A stretch of DNA of 64,000 nucleotides from Prochilodus magdalenae (lineage: Eukaryota > Chordata > Actinopteri > Characiformes > Prochilodontidae), in the NCBI GenBank assembly GCA_024036415.1, contig JAMWET010000950.1, forward strand, positions 725,001 through 789,000, given 5' to 3'. The first letter of the stretch is position 1; each line of letters starts with the position of its first letter. The notes below the pieces were generated by a model, which saw only the letters and a list, made by a program, of their open reading frames with translations, had not been told where the DNA came from and made no database searches. The position numbers were made by a program, and so were the translations under genes. Below, piece by piece: positions 34,405 through 47,389 of this stretch.

Positions 34405-34605
34405 ATACATATCAGAGATGTTCACAAGTCACTTCAAGCGAGTCTACGTCTACAAAAGTAACGTGTTACAGTGTATCAGTATCAACTCCTGTAACCATGT
34501 AACAATTACTGTAATAAATACCCCAACACTACTCAAGTCTCTGCAGTGTGAGTCCATATCTCGAGTCTTCAGTAAAGAATTTTAGTTCAGTCTCGTTAGA
34601 TTAGC
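34405..34605 (+). repeat. fragment of an ACTTGAGACTTG-type fish repeat
   Basis: Begins ATCAGAGATGTTCACAAGTC and contains ACTTCAAGCGAGTCTACGTC and CTCGAGTCTTCAGTAAAGA. It resembles one end of the repeat whose 'acttgagacttg' tracts lie at 49.0 and 50.4 kb. It is cut off just before the Tc1 element at 34627. Confidence 0.35.
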
Positions 34606-34626
34606 TGGAGGTATTGTACAAATGTA

Positions 34627-36231
<1,605 letters not shown>

Positions 36232-36233
36232 TA

Positions 36234-37590
36234 TACCTTTAACTTATACCTTTCATTACAGGACAAACCTTCAATCTGAGGAATAAATGTAATAATAATA
36301 AATGCAATGTTTAATGGAAAGAGGAAAAAAATAATTTGTCCGTAGTTTGTGTAGCAAAAATACTAGTTACTAGCCGAATAGATAAGCCATAGGAAGTGTT
36401 AGTGCGTTTTACAGGAATGTGACGTCTTTATTCAGTATGGGACACAGCATTAAATCCCTCAATAGGGTACTGTCCCATATTCTAAGGGATGGGTAGCAAC
36501 AATAACTCCAGCTAAATAAGCTACCGCACTGGCAGGCTACTCACTGTACAGAAGCTACACGCTAGCCAACCATTTCAAGCTGTTGCGTTTTTTCCTTTAA
36601 ACACATTTACTGAAAATAGCATTTCTCTTTTTTGAGTGGCACTGCATTAATGACTCGGACTACTCTAAAAATGACAGGTAAAGCCACACACGCAAGGTTA
36701 GAAACGAAAGGTCTCATTCACAGAATAAAGGTTGGTGAGTCAGTTAATGAGCGACTTAATTGTGACTCTCCTCTCAGACACCTATCGCATGCTAAGCTGC
36801 CCACAGCTATCAGGATTCCATCTGGCAGGCTTTGGCATTGTGACTGGCAATCAGAACATCCATGTGTCTGACAGGAAACAGTTACCCAGATTAGCATTTA
36901 GGTGCTGGCCTGAAAAAGTACCTAGAAACTAGTAAGCGAGAAATCCTTCTGTGCTTGCCAAGAAATACCACTTTGTTTCTCACCGGTGGGCTTTTGCTGA
37001 AGACCTGTTTGGAAAATGTTGTGCTTCGTTTTACACTGAAACAAAGGTCTGACTCTTTTCCTTGTGCAAAAAACAATAGACAGAAATCATGGCTTCTTTA
37101 ACATAGCCTCAATCTTTGCCCTTTTAGCCTAAAAAATAGTTACAAGGATAGAACCATTTTGTTGGTTCGTTGGTTTGTTGGTTAGCCCTGCGGTGGTCTG
37201 TTCTTCTTTAATAAAGCCAGGACCTGTGTGTTGAAGATGTATGAAAACACGGTCTTTTATTATGGCCAAGGTAATTACTCTACTCTCGCTCTATTAACAA
37301 CATCCCTCACATTTATCCTACCAAATGACAGTGATCTAAGACCTAAGTAAAAATGGAACAGATTTAAAATGGTCAATGATAAATCATTTAGGCCCATTCC
37401 AAAAGGCTGGGCAATTAGTGAAAAGGTATTAGTGTGCATATGAGATATGGATGATGATAAATAATAGCTCTTTCCTGTCATGAACCTAATCAAGTCAAAA
37501 TTTCAGATATAACATCCAACAACGCATTTAACTATTCTCACAACACCAATTAGCTTGTGTTTGTAGTAGGTCTAACAAACTTAGTTTAGT
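36234..37590. other. non-coding, nothing recognised
   Basis: Short random-looking open frames only. No repeat family identified. Confidence 0.4.
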
Positions 37591-38760
37591 TTGACAACAG
37601 TCACAACTTGGGATAGAGCTGGCATTTTGGAGAACCATCATGGGGAATATCTGCTGTGTGTGCACGCAGAGAGGAAGGCTTTTCTTCCTGGACGGACAAC
37701 TAAATCTACGTATCACTCACACACTTGCTGTCTTCTCGGCAGGAGAGCGACGCTGGCAAACTTCTGCTCAGCTCTCTCTGGGCCCCGCTCGGTGGGGAGG
37801 CTCTTAAAATAGATGACAATAACACGCATGGGGGCACCTCCAGGGGGGAGAATGAACATCTCTGGCAGAGGCCGACGCCCCCCGATAACGCCCCCACCAC
37901 CTCCTCCAGCCTGTGTTCTCTAATGCAGGCGTCAGTTCGCACAGCACATCCTATTCAGGAGCGGAAATGAAATATTAACGCTTAATCAATAATCTATTCA
38001 AAAGCACATGTAACACACACGCTCCCCGAGCATCTCCCGGGGTGTGGATTAGCACAACACAATAAAGCTGAATTTAAGCCTGAGATACAGCAAAGTAATG
38101 TGCCACTTAGAGCGGAGAGGATAAAATGCATGCATAAGCAGAAAGTGAGCTGACAGTGTCAACCAGAATTACTGCTGGAACTCCTTTTCTCCCCCATCCT
38201 GTTTGTTCATAAGGATTACAGGGCATTCAAGTCATTTGAAACACGCTCTGAAATATTCCTGCAATTTTTTATCCACCATGAACGGAGCAGAAGGAAAAAA
38301 AACGGATATCAGATTCAGAGTTAAATTAAAGTACGGAGTCCCATTTAGATTCAGTCTGCGAGCTTGAAGGTGAAAAGAGGCATGTTATCAGCCTTTTTAT
38401 TCCTCAAATGACATTTTTTCTCCCTCCTCATAGACATTTGAGATGTGCTTGCTAATCGCTATTAACTAGAGGAGTGCCCTTTTCTTTTGGCCTGACCTCG
38501 CTGGCATTAATAGATCTGATTAGATCAAATGTCATTCCACACTTAGGTAATTGAATTATTTTGCTGTGTTCCCCCCGACATCTGCAGCGATTCATTTTCT
38601 TTCTCTCCTTTGTAAATCACCCAAGACTTCAATTTAGATTTGCATCTCTCTGCTTTGGGCAGAGACATTGATCCACTTAGCTCTCTTAGCATTCAAGAGT
38701 GCATTGCAGCTCACCCACATGCACGCATGCACAGACTAAGCATGGAAAGCCGCAATAAGG
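37591..38760. promoter_or_regulatory. candidate conserved non-coding element cluster
   Basis: Non-repetitive and non-coding, with strongly 'enhancer-like' texture. Examples are GAAATATTAACGCTTAATCA (about 37967), GGCATTAATAGATCTGATTA (about 38503), a TEAD-type CATTCCA at 38533, and GGTAATTGAATTATTTTGCT at 38546. A GC-rich part at 37780-37920 precedes an AT-rich part. I infer conservation from composition only. Open frames across 37.6-37.97 kb on both strands look incidental. Confidence 0.4.
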
Positions 38761-39136
38761 GTAAATCTGTAAAAACCATAAATGGTCAGCATGCACGCAG
38801 CCTTGTCCATGCGTGAAGACCAGACGTTCAGAATCAAGAACCTGAGAAGATGGTCAATGGCCGTTTTCCTCAAGGCTAATATGTAAGGATAGCCATTTAA
38901 TCCAACTGAGAGGAGACACATCAACCTAATACACCCTGTCACATCCTCTCCAGTTCAAGACAAGTCTGTTCAATGTAAAAAGCCCCAAAGCAAGTGCAAT
39001 TCATCTGCTTTAGTGCCTATCGAGGGGCTGCTAGTAGGTTCTCCACAGTGTTCTATTACTTTTGGTCCAGGTGTGACCAGCACACTGTGGGTTGGGGTTA
39101 CACGAATAAGAGGTGAAAAATAAGTGTTGTCTAGAC

Positions 39137-39982
39137 AAGAGGTTTTCAGCCCTTTCTACCTCAAGGCCCACAACATGTTCCGCAGACCATGAGATTTCAT
39201 CCACCAAATCATTTAAAGTGCAAAAAATAATGCCATGTTTTGCTGGAGTTGTGAAAGGCAGCCTTCAGCATACCTAAATACATTTTTGTTTAGTCTCCAA
39301 CTAACAGCAGAATTTCCTTGGCTTCACAGCTCTGAGCATCACTCATCTGCTGGTTTCAGACATAAGAATCTTAAAGGTCTTTACACAGTGCGATTTTCTC
39401 ATGCAGTATTTTTGGATGCTGCTAAATCAATTCAAACGCATATAGAACTGATAACATCTGGCATGCCAAATATGACTTTCTGAATGGCAAAAATGCAACA
39501 TTACATCATATCAACACTCTGTTTGATATCTGTCCACCGCTTTTTCATGGATGGTGTTAGCACCTCCAAAAGCAGCTCAAACGAAGCTAAGAATAAGTTA
39601 CAGACAACCGAGCAGTCTGTGAAAGCTTTCATCAAGCTCCAGCGCCTGAAAGAGGTGCTCCTTTAACTTCTAAAGAATAAAGAGAAGCCCACTCAACTTC
39701 AGTTTGCCTGTTGTGTGAGGAGTAAAAGAGGTTTTGTCAGCTGAAGATATAACAGCTGACTGTTCTTGTAGGGGCGTGTTAGCGTTTGGTAGTGACAGTA
39801 TTTTGGTAGTGACGTATTTGATTGGTTTCTGTTTATACGTAGCTTAATTGCTTTAATGCTTTAAATGAATGCCTACATATATGAAAAATTGTGGTTTCAA
39901 ATGATGGTCATTGCCCTCTAGCAGTAGTGCTGAGGCTCACTACAGAACTACAGCACTACAGCCCACAGGTTGAAAACCACTG
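39137..39982. mobile_element. hAT-type DNA transposon with 8-bp target duplication
   Basis: The termini AAGAGGTTTTCAGCC (left) and GGTTGAAAACCACTG (right) are imperfect inverted repeats matching the CAGNGGTTCTCAACC end common to hAT elements. Identical 8-bp direct repeats GTCTAGAC flank them at 39129-39136 and 39983-39990, the hAT target duplication length, with a TCTAGA core often favoured by hATs. The 846-bp interior lacks a recognisable transposase. Two small open frames (39235-39483, 39484-39666) show no BED finger or hAT dimerisation motif. Probably a non-autonomous derivative or a decayed internal-deletion copy. Confidence 0.88.
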
Positions 39983-39990
39983 GTCTAGAC

Positions 39991-40385
39991 ATACAGTACT
40001 GCAGTGTACATACAGTGGCTTGCTGACCCAGTGTGGTTAGGAAGATGTAGCTATATATCACAGCAAAGGAATTACAAATGACAACTACACCCCAGGAGCT
40101 TTCCTATTATCATTACGTGCCATCTAGGCAGCTCCGACTCCTGGCAACCATCTGAATATGGTTTCTTAGGGTGTGTTTCTTAGAGTATTTCTTATTGCTT
40201 GTACATTCCTTCGCAACAGTATTCTTCACACTTTATTGTTCAGCTTCCACATTCCTGGTAAAGACAGCCGCATGGACAGTTCTGATCTGTTTGTGGAAAA
40301 ACATCGTTACATTTGAAGATGCATTTAAACTCTTATTCTGTGCCAGTCTGTCTCATTTTTTGTACTGCTGAATGTTCTTTGTTGT
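39991..40385. other. non-coding with a possible LINE fragment
   Basis: Contains GTGCCATCTAGGCAGCTCCG followed by ACTCCTGGCAACC (about 40117), reminiscent of an old vertebrate LINE-derived motif. No gene seen. Confidence 0.3.
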
Positions 40386-40620
40386 TAAGAACCAACCTAA
40401 ACTGTGCACCACTTCTACATCTTCACCATCAGTATTGAGTGCAAGACCCTTGTAATCTGTCCTGTAACTTCTGTAGAAGGGCCTTTTCCAATGTTCTTCT
40501 CGAAGCACCATGTATTTGGAGGTTATTTTTTGTTTCATCCACTCGTCTGTTTTTCTTATTCTTTGTTCAGTACATAGTTTGAACAAGCGTGCTGATGGTG
40601 GACAGCCTTGTCTAGCTCCT
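40386..40620 (-). mobile_element. RTE-like LINE reverse-transcriptase relic
   Basis: The minus strand encodes LALNTDGEDVEVVHSLGWFL (about 40455-40385), close to the 'DGE.VE.V..F.FLG' stretch downstream of the catalytic core in RTE-type reverse transcriptases, from memory. Upstream on the minus strand it has EWMKQKITSKYMVLREEHWK. Only a short piece remains, with stops beyond it. A MITE follows directly at 40636. Confidence 0.4.
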
Positions 40621-40635
40621 TTTGCGATGTAGAAC

Positions 40636-40924
40636 CACGCTGCAAAAATATGATTTTGGCAAAAGAAATGATCTCATATTTCTCATTTTGAAATTGAGCT
40701 TATTTTAAGGCATTTAAGTTTCTAAGATTCTAGACACGTATTTAAGTGATTCTGGTAAATCAATCACTATATTGGCAAATAATTAGGTTTTTACAAGCAT
40801 ATTGCTTAAAATAAGCAACATTATGAATGAAATCATCTTACAACAATCTTAAATATATAAATATAAGGCACACCAATGACAGAAGATACATTTATTTGCC
40901 AGGAAATCCCTTTTTGCAGTGCAG
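40636..40924. mobile_element. MITE with CACTGCAAAAA-type ends
   Basis: The left end CACGCTGCAAAAATATGATT and the right end TTTTTGCAGTGCA form inverted repeats (consensus CACTGCAAAAA). The AT-rich interior carries TCTTATTT-like, AAATTGAGCTTATTTTAAGG and GCTTAAAATAAGCAACA motifs familiar from a common teleost MITE. It is 289 bp with no coding capacity. Confidence 0.6.
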
Positions 40925-42404
40925 ATCGTCCATTATCCATCATGACTGTGACTTGTTCAGTCTAGAGGTTCCTTATTAGAACAGCAATATGCTCCGGTAT
41001 ACGTAAGATATTTAATTATGTCATTTTTGTGTTTTATGTATTTTTATTATGTATTAATGTGCAGATTCTGTACAAATCCCAGTGCACATTTGCATATCAC
41101 TTAGAATACATCTCTCCTTTTGATAAGCATGGGTTATTGTCATGCAGAGGAGTATTTCTCCATGGAAATCACTAATAGCTTTTTTTTCAGATTCACAAAT
41201 ACCATTGTGATTTCCATGAAGGATAGATGAAATTTTATTATTGTTTAATATCATTCTTTTTGTGCCGGGACGTCGTTTCAGCTGAAAAGCACTTATCAGA
41301 CAGGTGCTGCAAATTCAATCTTGATCTGTTCCATCAACAGATTAGAATGAAAAGCATCCTTGGAAAAAAAACAACATCTATATTTTCGTCTCTCAAGGCA
41401 AAATTGAGCTGACCCAAGGAATGCATGCAATAGCATGAGGCCTAACTGTCGAAGCTCAGATCCACACACCAACCCAAGCAGGGGCAGTTGAGTGGCTGTT
41501 GTAATTCTCAGAGAGATTGTCCCACAATCCTCAGCTTTCCAGGCACAAATCCTGCTCATCTGCTACAGGGAATCCTCTGCTACAATCCTCCACTTCTTCA
41601 TGTAACACACACACATACACATAAAATTTCAGCAAGCTCTGCTGCTTACACCAAAAATTCCAAGCCGATGTATAGAGGAAACCTTGTTACAAAGTTGAGG
41701 GCTCTTAGTTTCACTTTACTAACACCAACATGATACATTTAGGATCTACAGAAATTCTGATGAGACCAGGAAATTGGGATTAGAGTCTTCGTCTCCACTA
41801 CATGGATGATGATGTGTTTTACCAAGCCTTACTTCTATGTGGAACACTTTATTTCCTCCTAAGCTTCCAGCACTTCCCAGGGAAGCTCCGCAAAAGGCTC
41901 TAAGAACACATTTCTAAATAAAAGGGTCTATTTCTAAATAAATAAATCCAAATACTAAAGATGTTATAATTCAGTTATAAGCCAGATTCAGAATCGGCCT
42001 GTATCAGTTCATAAAACACAATTTGTAATCATCTTAATTATAGCCAATTTATATTATGATTAATTGATGTGATGACACTAGGTGTGTTAGGCCTATGTGT
42101 TTCACACCAGTACACTATTACTTCATGAAGAGCAAGCTTTGGGTTAACCCCTTAATACTATTATAGACGTACCTTTCTAACCAAGAAAATGCATGAATTG
42201 CAATCTTGGTCACACATCAGTCATGTCTCATTGTTACACTTACAAATGCTCTGAACGAGTTCGGACACATGCTCACACAGTTCATCCAACAATGTAGGAA
42301 GCCTTATTTATCTTTCAGATACTAACAGGAACATACACAGAAAACACTCTACATTCTACATTCTAGCCAACTTGCACATGTCACAGTTTAAAGTAAGGTC
42401 AACA
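40925..42404. other. non-coding, nothing certain
   Basis: Around 41230-41560 the composition is balanced and complex, possibly a conserved element. No gene recognised, and open frames at 41.2-41.7 kb are overlapping shadows. Confidence 0.35.
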
Positions 42405-42406
42405 TA

Positions 42407-43916
42407 CAGTGGGGAAAATAAGTATTGGATACTCTGCTGATTTTGAAAGTTTTCCCAACCACAAAGAATGGAGCGTTCTGTAATTCTTATCATAGGTACA
42501 CTTCAACTTCGATTCTAAAAACAATCCAGAAAATTACATTGTATGATTTTTAAATAATTAATTTAATAATTAATTTTATTGCACTATATAAGTATTAGAT
42601 CACCTACTAACCAGTAAGCATTCTGGCTCTCACAGACCTGGTAGTTTCTCTTTAAGAAGCCCTCCTATTCTGAACTCATTACCTGTATTAATTGCACCAG
42701 TTTGAACTCATTACCTGTATAAAAGACACCTGTCCACACACTCAATCAATCACACTCCAACCTCTCCACCATAACCAAGACCAAAGAGCTGTCTAAGGAC
42801 ACGAGGGACAAAATTGTAGACCTGCACAAGGCTGGGATGGGCTACAGGACATAAGACAAGCAGCTCAGTCTGGGGTTCCATGCAAGATCTTGCCTAGTGG
42901 GGGTAAGGATGATTCTAAGAGAGGTCAGGAACCAGCCCAAAACTACACAGGAGGACCTGGTCAATAACCTGAAGAGAGCTGGGACAACAGTCTCAAAGAG
43001 GACTGTTAGTAACACAATACGCCATCATGGTTTAAAATCCACCAGGGCACGCCAAGCAGGTCCCCCTGCTCACGCCAGCTCATGTCCAGGTCCATATGAA
43101 GTTTGTCAATGACCATCTGGATGATCCAGAGGAGGCATGGGAGAAGGACATGTGGTCAGATGAGACCAAAATAGAGCTTTTTGGTATCAACTCCACACGT
43201 CATGTTTGGAATAAGAAAAAGGAGGAGTACAACCTCAAGAACACCGTCACAACCGTGAAGCATGGAGGTGGAACATCATACTTTGGGGGTGCTTTTTTCC
43301 CTAGAGGTAGGACGACTGCACCGTATTGAAGGGAGGATGGATGGGGTCATGTATTGTGAGACTTTGGCCAACAACCTCCATCACTCAGTAAGAACATGGA
43401 AGATGGGTCGTGGCTGGTCTTCCAGCATGGCAATGACCCTAAACACACCGCCAGGGCAACTAAGGAGTGGCTCCGTAAGAAGCATTTCAAAGTCCTGAAG
43501 TGGCCTAGCCAGTCTCCAGACCTGAACCCAATAGAAAATCTTTAGAGGGAGCTGAAACTCAATGTGGCCCAGTGACAGCCCCGAAACCTGAAAGATCTGG
43601 AGAAGATCTGTATGGAGTGTGTGCAAACTTGGTCAAGAGCTACAGGAAATGTCTGACCTGTAAATGTCTGACCTTTGCAAACAAAGATTTCTGTACCAAA
43701 TATTAAGTTCTGTTTTTCTACTGTATCAAATACTTATTTCATGTAATAAAATGCAAATTAATTATTTAAAAATCATACAATGTGATTTTCTGGATTTTTC
43801 TTAGATTCTGTCCCTCACAGTTCAAGTGTACCGAGGATCAAAATTACAGACCTCTCCATTCTTTGTAGGGAAACTTGCCAAATCGGCAGTGTATCAAATA
43901 CTGATTTTCCCCACTG
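42407..43916 (+). mobile_element. complete but decayed Tc1-like transposon
   Basis: Starts CAGTGGGGAAAATAAGTATT, with TA at 42405-42406, and ends ATACTGATTTTCCCCACTG at 43916, its inverted complement. The right-hand TA is changed to TG. It is 1510 bp long. A secondary inverted motif (AAAATCATACAATG near 43770 versus ACATTGTATGATTTTTAAAT near 42537) gives long terminal inverted repeats. It belongs to a different Tc1 family from the element at 34627 and is clearly older. Confidence 0.88.
42776..43706 (+). pseudogene. Tc1-family transposase, multiply broken
   Basis: Begins with [20 protein letters not shown] and then an in-frame stop at about 42854. It continues in other phases with MILREVRNQPKTTQEDL and KRAGTTVSKRTVSNTIRHHG (second DNA-binding subdomain). 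MWSDETKIELFGINSTRHVW includes the first catalytic Asp (about 43152-43210). Then come TVKHGGG, a broken middle, and [14 protein letters not shown] carrying the third acidic residue (about 43502). An internal stop follows ENL. It ends FCTKY at 43706. Several frameshifts and stops make it inactive. Confidence 0.88.
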
Positions 43917-44820
43917 TGTAACATTTGTGTGGTTTTATGTACCAATCTTTCTGACATCTCTTCATCCTTTAGAACAAAAGAAGCTGTGATTTTGTGCTGC
44001 ACCTCAATCAGAAAAGCACATTCCTTAGGATGCAATGTAAGTGGACAGCACTAAACTAAAACTCAGTTTAGCCCTTCCAAATTTCCAGAATAGAATTCTG
44101 GTCAGTTTGGTTTGCTTATGCTAACAGCAAATAAATAATCTTAGTGCATTTGTTGTTGGAAAAATGACAAAATGATAACAATTGGTAAGCAGTTCATTAG
44201 CTCATTTGGCTTCATAAAAATGCAACCATAAAAATTCATGATCAGTGCGTGGCTAGTTTTAGCTGGTTTTGGTTCCTGAATGCACAACGCGAGCATTATA
44301 CTAAGCAGGCGAAGGCTGATTTTTTCTCTCTCCCTCAACCTGCGTAGAGTGGGAGATGATGAGAAGTTGGACTGAGTTCATCGTGTGCAGATGGTGGTCC
44401 ATAATGAGTTTCTGGCCAAACAGGACACAGCAAATCCAAACAGCTCAGAGATTCATTCTCTAAGCAGCCCAGCTAGCCAGATCATAAAGATGGTGAGTGA
44501 GAGCACTCAGCAACTCAACACCAGCATGGTGGAAATTTGCATCTTCTCAAAAGCAGTGGCTGTTTAAATATTACACAAGCAAGAGCTCCACCTCAACCTA
44601 GAGCAAACCGGAATGTTTTTGTTCATGATGGGAACAAGTACAACAGATTCTGTTTTTCTTCTCTTACATCTGTTGTGCATTTCGCTTTCACAGACGTCAG
44701 AAGTCTCAAGAGTAAACCGCTGCAGCACTTTGTTGTAGTACACAGTGCTCCAGTGGTCGACTGCGACTCTAATGGTCTTTTATTTTGCACTATATGTCAT
44801 TCTCCACTCCATCTGGATTT
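43917..44820. other. non-coding, nothing recognised
   Basis: No supported gene. Open frames such as 44385-44567 and 44537-44836 show no domains. Confidence 0.4.
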
Positions 44821-45500
44821 ATTGTTCTCCCTTTAATCCAAATCAAGTCTCTCAATTTGTTCTGGGGAGATTTATTAAAAATGAATGGGCATGAATTATA
44901 CAGCCAGTTCTTTGTGTCATAAGGCAGGCACTCGTGACAAATGTTCTTGTCTCTCCTGAGTGTGTGATAATTATGACAAACTGACAAAATATCATAACTC
45001 ACACCACCTCCTCAAATCTCGGCACTAATGCAGTAAGCGATGAAATGTCACCGGTGAACCATCGCAGCGGCTGGCAGACACAACAGCGATTGTTCATTAG
45101 TCTGATAAAATATCTGTACTTTGAGGCAGCTTTAAACAGATTTGGTGGGAACCGCAAAATGGACCCTACGTGCCTCATTGCGTCGTCATTTTGGCAGTAG
45201 CTACCCAAAACATGATGTGGGAAATAATATCATTGTGTCTTACCAGTGTGTGCCCTCATCTGATTTCATTCTGAAGTCAAATGAAATATGAGGTTTATTA
45301 GTTTCTCAGCTCTTTCTGCTTTATTACTCTGCCATGACGATGGAGTGTGGAGCAGACATGGGGATGGGGGTGGGGGCCGTTTTTCATTTAACGCTCCTAT
45401 TACCTCAAATGCTAATAGCAAACAAGTAAAGAGGAGGAAATTAAAAGTCACATCAATATGTGGGAGAAGCATTCCACGTAAAATCCCTTTCAATTAGTTC
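44821..45500. promoter_or_regulatory. candidate conserved non-coding element
   Basis: Complex, non-coding, TAAT-rich sequence, for example GTGTGTGATAATTATGACAA (about 44959), GCGATTGTTCATTAGTCTGA (about 45085) and AAACAGATTTGGTGGGAACC (about 45133). No repeats. Function is inferred from texture only. Confidence 0.35.
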
Positions 45501-45999
45501 CATGCTACAGTATAAAATGGACATATACACCCACAGTCTCTTTTTGTTGAAGCATGGAGTAAAACACCAGTATACCACATGCTGGGCTTCTAATGCTTTT
45601 TATACTTTCCATGTATCTTTAATATTCATAGCCATAACAGTACAGCTTAACATGTAATAATATATGCACTGGGTTTAATTTATTGCATCTCTCCAAATCC
45701 CTGGCTGGAGGCCAGTACACATGCTGGTCTATATTATCACACAACAAGAAAGAACCTTTAATGGCTTAAACATACTGTGCACATAAGCATCAACAGAAAA
45801 GTCTACTAGATGCATACCAAACTAACAAGACACAGATGAAAGCAATGAACTTAAAAGAACTAACTTTAGCTCTGTCCAAAACTCCATCTAAAAGGCTTCC
45901 AGTAGTGGTGTACTAGTTTTGATAACTGTATTTAGCCCATAATCCAGTCTCTTAAAAATAGGAGGCAGCAACGTCTACATTCATTGTCCATTTTATCAG
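45501..45999. other. non-coding, nothing recognised
   Basis: AT-rich, without supported genes or a named repeat. Confidence 0.4.
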
Positions 46000-46549
46000 C
46001 TCCACTTACTATATAGGTCCCTTTTGCAGTTCTGCAATTTGAGACTGTAACGGATCTGTTACTCTGCATACTTTGTTAACACTGATGTGGTGGTGGTGGT
46101 GTGTGAGATCAGACACAGCAGTGCTGCTGGAGTGTTTAAACAACTCGGAGTCACTGCGGGACTGAGAATAGTCCTCCCACTAAAACTATTCAGCCAACAG
46201 TGTCTTGTGGGCAGCATCCTGTGACCACTGATGAAGCATAATCAAAACAGACTGTGCAGTAGCATACGTCTCTGATTTTACATCTACACTGTGGAGCAGC
46301 AAGGTGGGAGTGTCTAAACGAGTGGACAGCAATTGGTCACACTGTTTAAAAAACCCAGCAGCACTGCTGTGTCACGTACCAGTGCAACACACACTTACAC
46401 ACCACCACCACGTTATTGTCCCTGCAGTGCTGACAATGATCCACCAGCCACATAATGCATTAAAGGACAGGGTGAAGCAGGGGTTTAAAAAGTATGCAGA
46501 AAATTAGACTACAAAAGTGTTCCTATATGGAAGGTGTAGAACCAGTGGG
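46000..46549. mobile_element. fold-back transposon (unnamed family, copy 2)
   Basis: Almost the whole element is a long imperfect inverted repeat. The left arm has ACTATATAGGTCCC (about 46008), CTCTGCATACTTTG (about 46061), TGGTGGTGGTGGTGTGTGA (about 46088) and ACACAGCAGTGCTGCTGGAG (about 46113). The right arm has their complements CCAGCAGCACTGCTGTGTCA (about 46353), ACACACCACCACCACG, AAAGTATGCAGAA and TTCCTATATGGAAGG (about 46520). A central loop of roughly 200 bases contains GGACTGAGAATAGTCCTCCC, a motif shared with the copies at 14.75 and 51.6 kb. No coding capacity. Confidence 0.75.
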
Positions 46550-47389
46550 TTAAATAATTGTCCACTTCATGACACTCATCTGTCAGAAAATAAATTATCA
46601 TTGTGGTATAGTGCCAAAATAAGGTATACTAAAAACAGCAAGCCAAGTAAATAGATAGACCTAATTAAGCCATTAGGACAGAAACCGAAAGGCTATTAGG
46701 TTAATCACATTTTCGTGATATGAGCACTGAGAGCACAAAATTATAATTTTTAAGTTGGAGAAATACATGTAGCTGTGAGGTATTGTTTAAACAGGAGTAT
46801 GACAAGGGGCAGATGAGCTGAGACCTTTCCAACTTTATGCTAATTTTAAGACATGACAAAGCACAATCTAAACGGTTATTCTCATTAATAGCGGCATGCA
46901 ATAAATGTACAAGAAGAGAAACCATATGGACTTTCAGCAGCAGTTCTGCACATGCAGCAGATATTTTTCAGGTTTCCTCGACAGAAGCTGGGCATTGGCA
47001 AGCAGGAATGGTCTCGAACACATCCACAAGAAACAAATTTGTGAAGTCAGTACAGAGCTGGGGTGAACCTAGGGCAGAGATTGCACCGTGATCTTAGACT
47101 GATAAGACAATGAATATACCAGCTGCTATGTTATGGTTCATTTTTATGCTTTACCACTGCATCTAAAAATATGAAAAAGCTTTTGCATGTGTGAAAACAC
47201 TTTGCCTTCTCGAGGCTGCATAAAAGGAGGAATATATGTATACACCACAAAGTGGATGCGAGCCAAAAAGGCTCTAAAAATTTCAAAGTGAGGCTTTAAA
47301 GTGTAGAAAGGAGTAGGTACGAGCATCCTTTATTCATCCCAACAGCGGGCACATCCATCAACCCAGCACTATTTTTTTCCCTTTTTCAT
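46550..47389. other. non-coding, nothing recognised
   Basis: An open frame at 46837-47091 has no recognisable domain. No named repeat. Confidence 0.4.

Noticed and set aside
37591..37970. paired + and - strand ORFs as a possible exon
   Set aside because: No recognisable domain, no coherent acceptor/donor pair, and the GC-rich composition explains the open frames.
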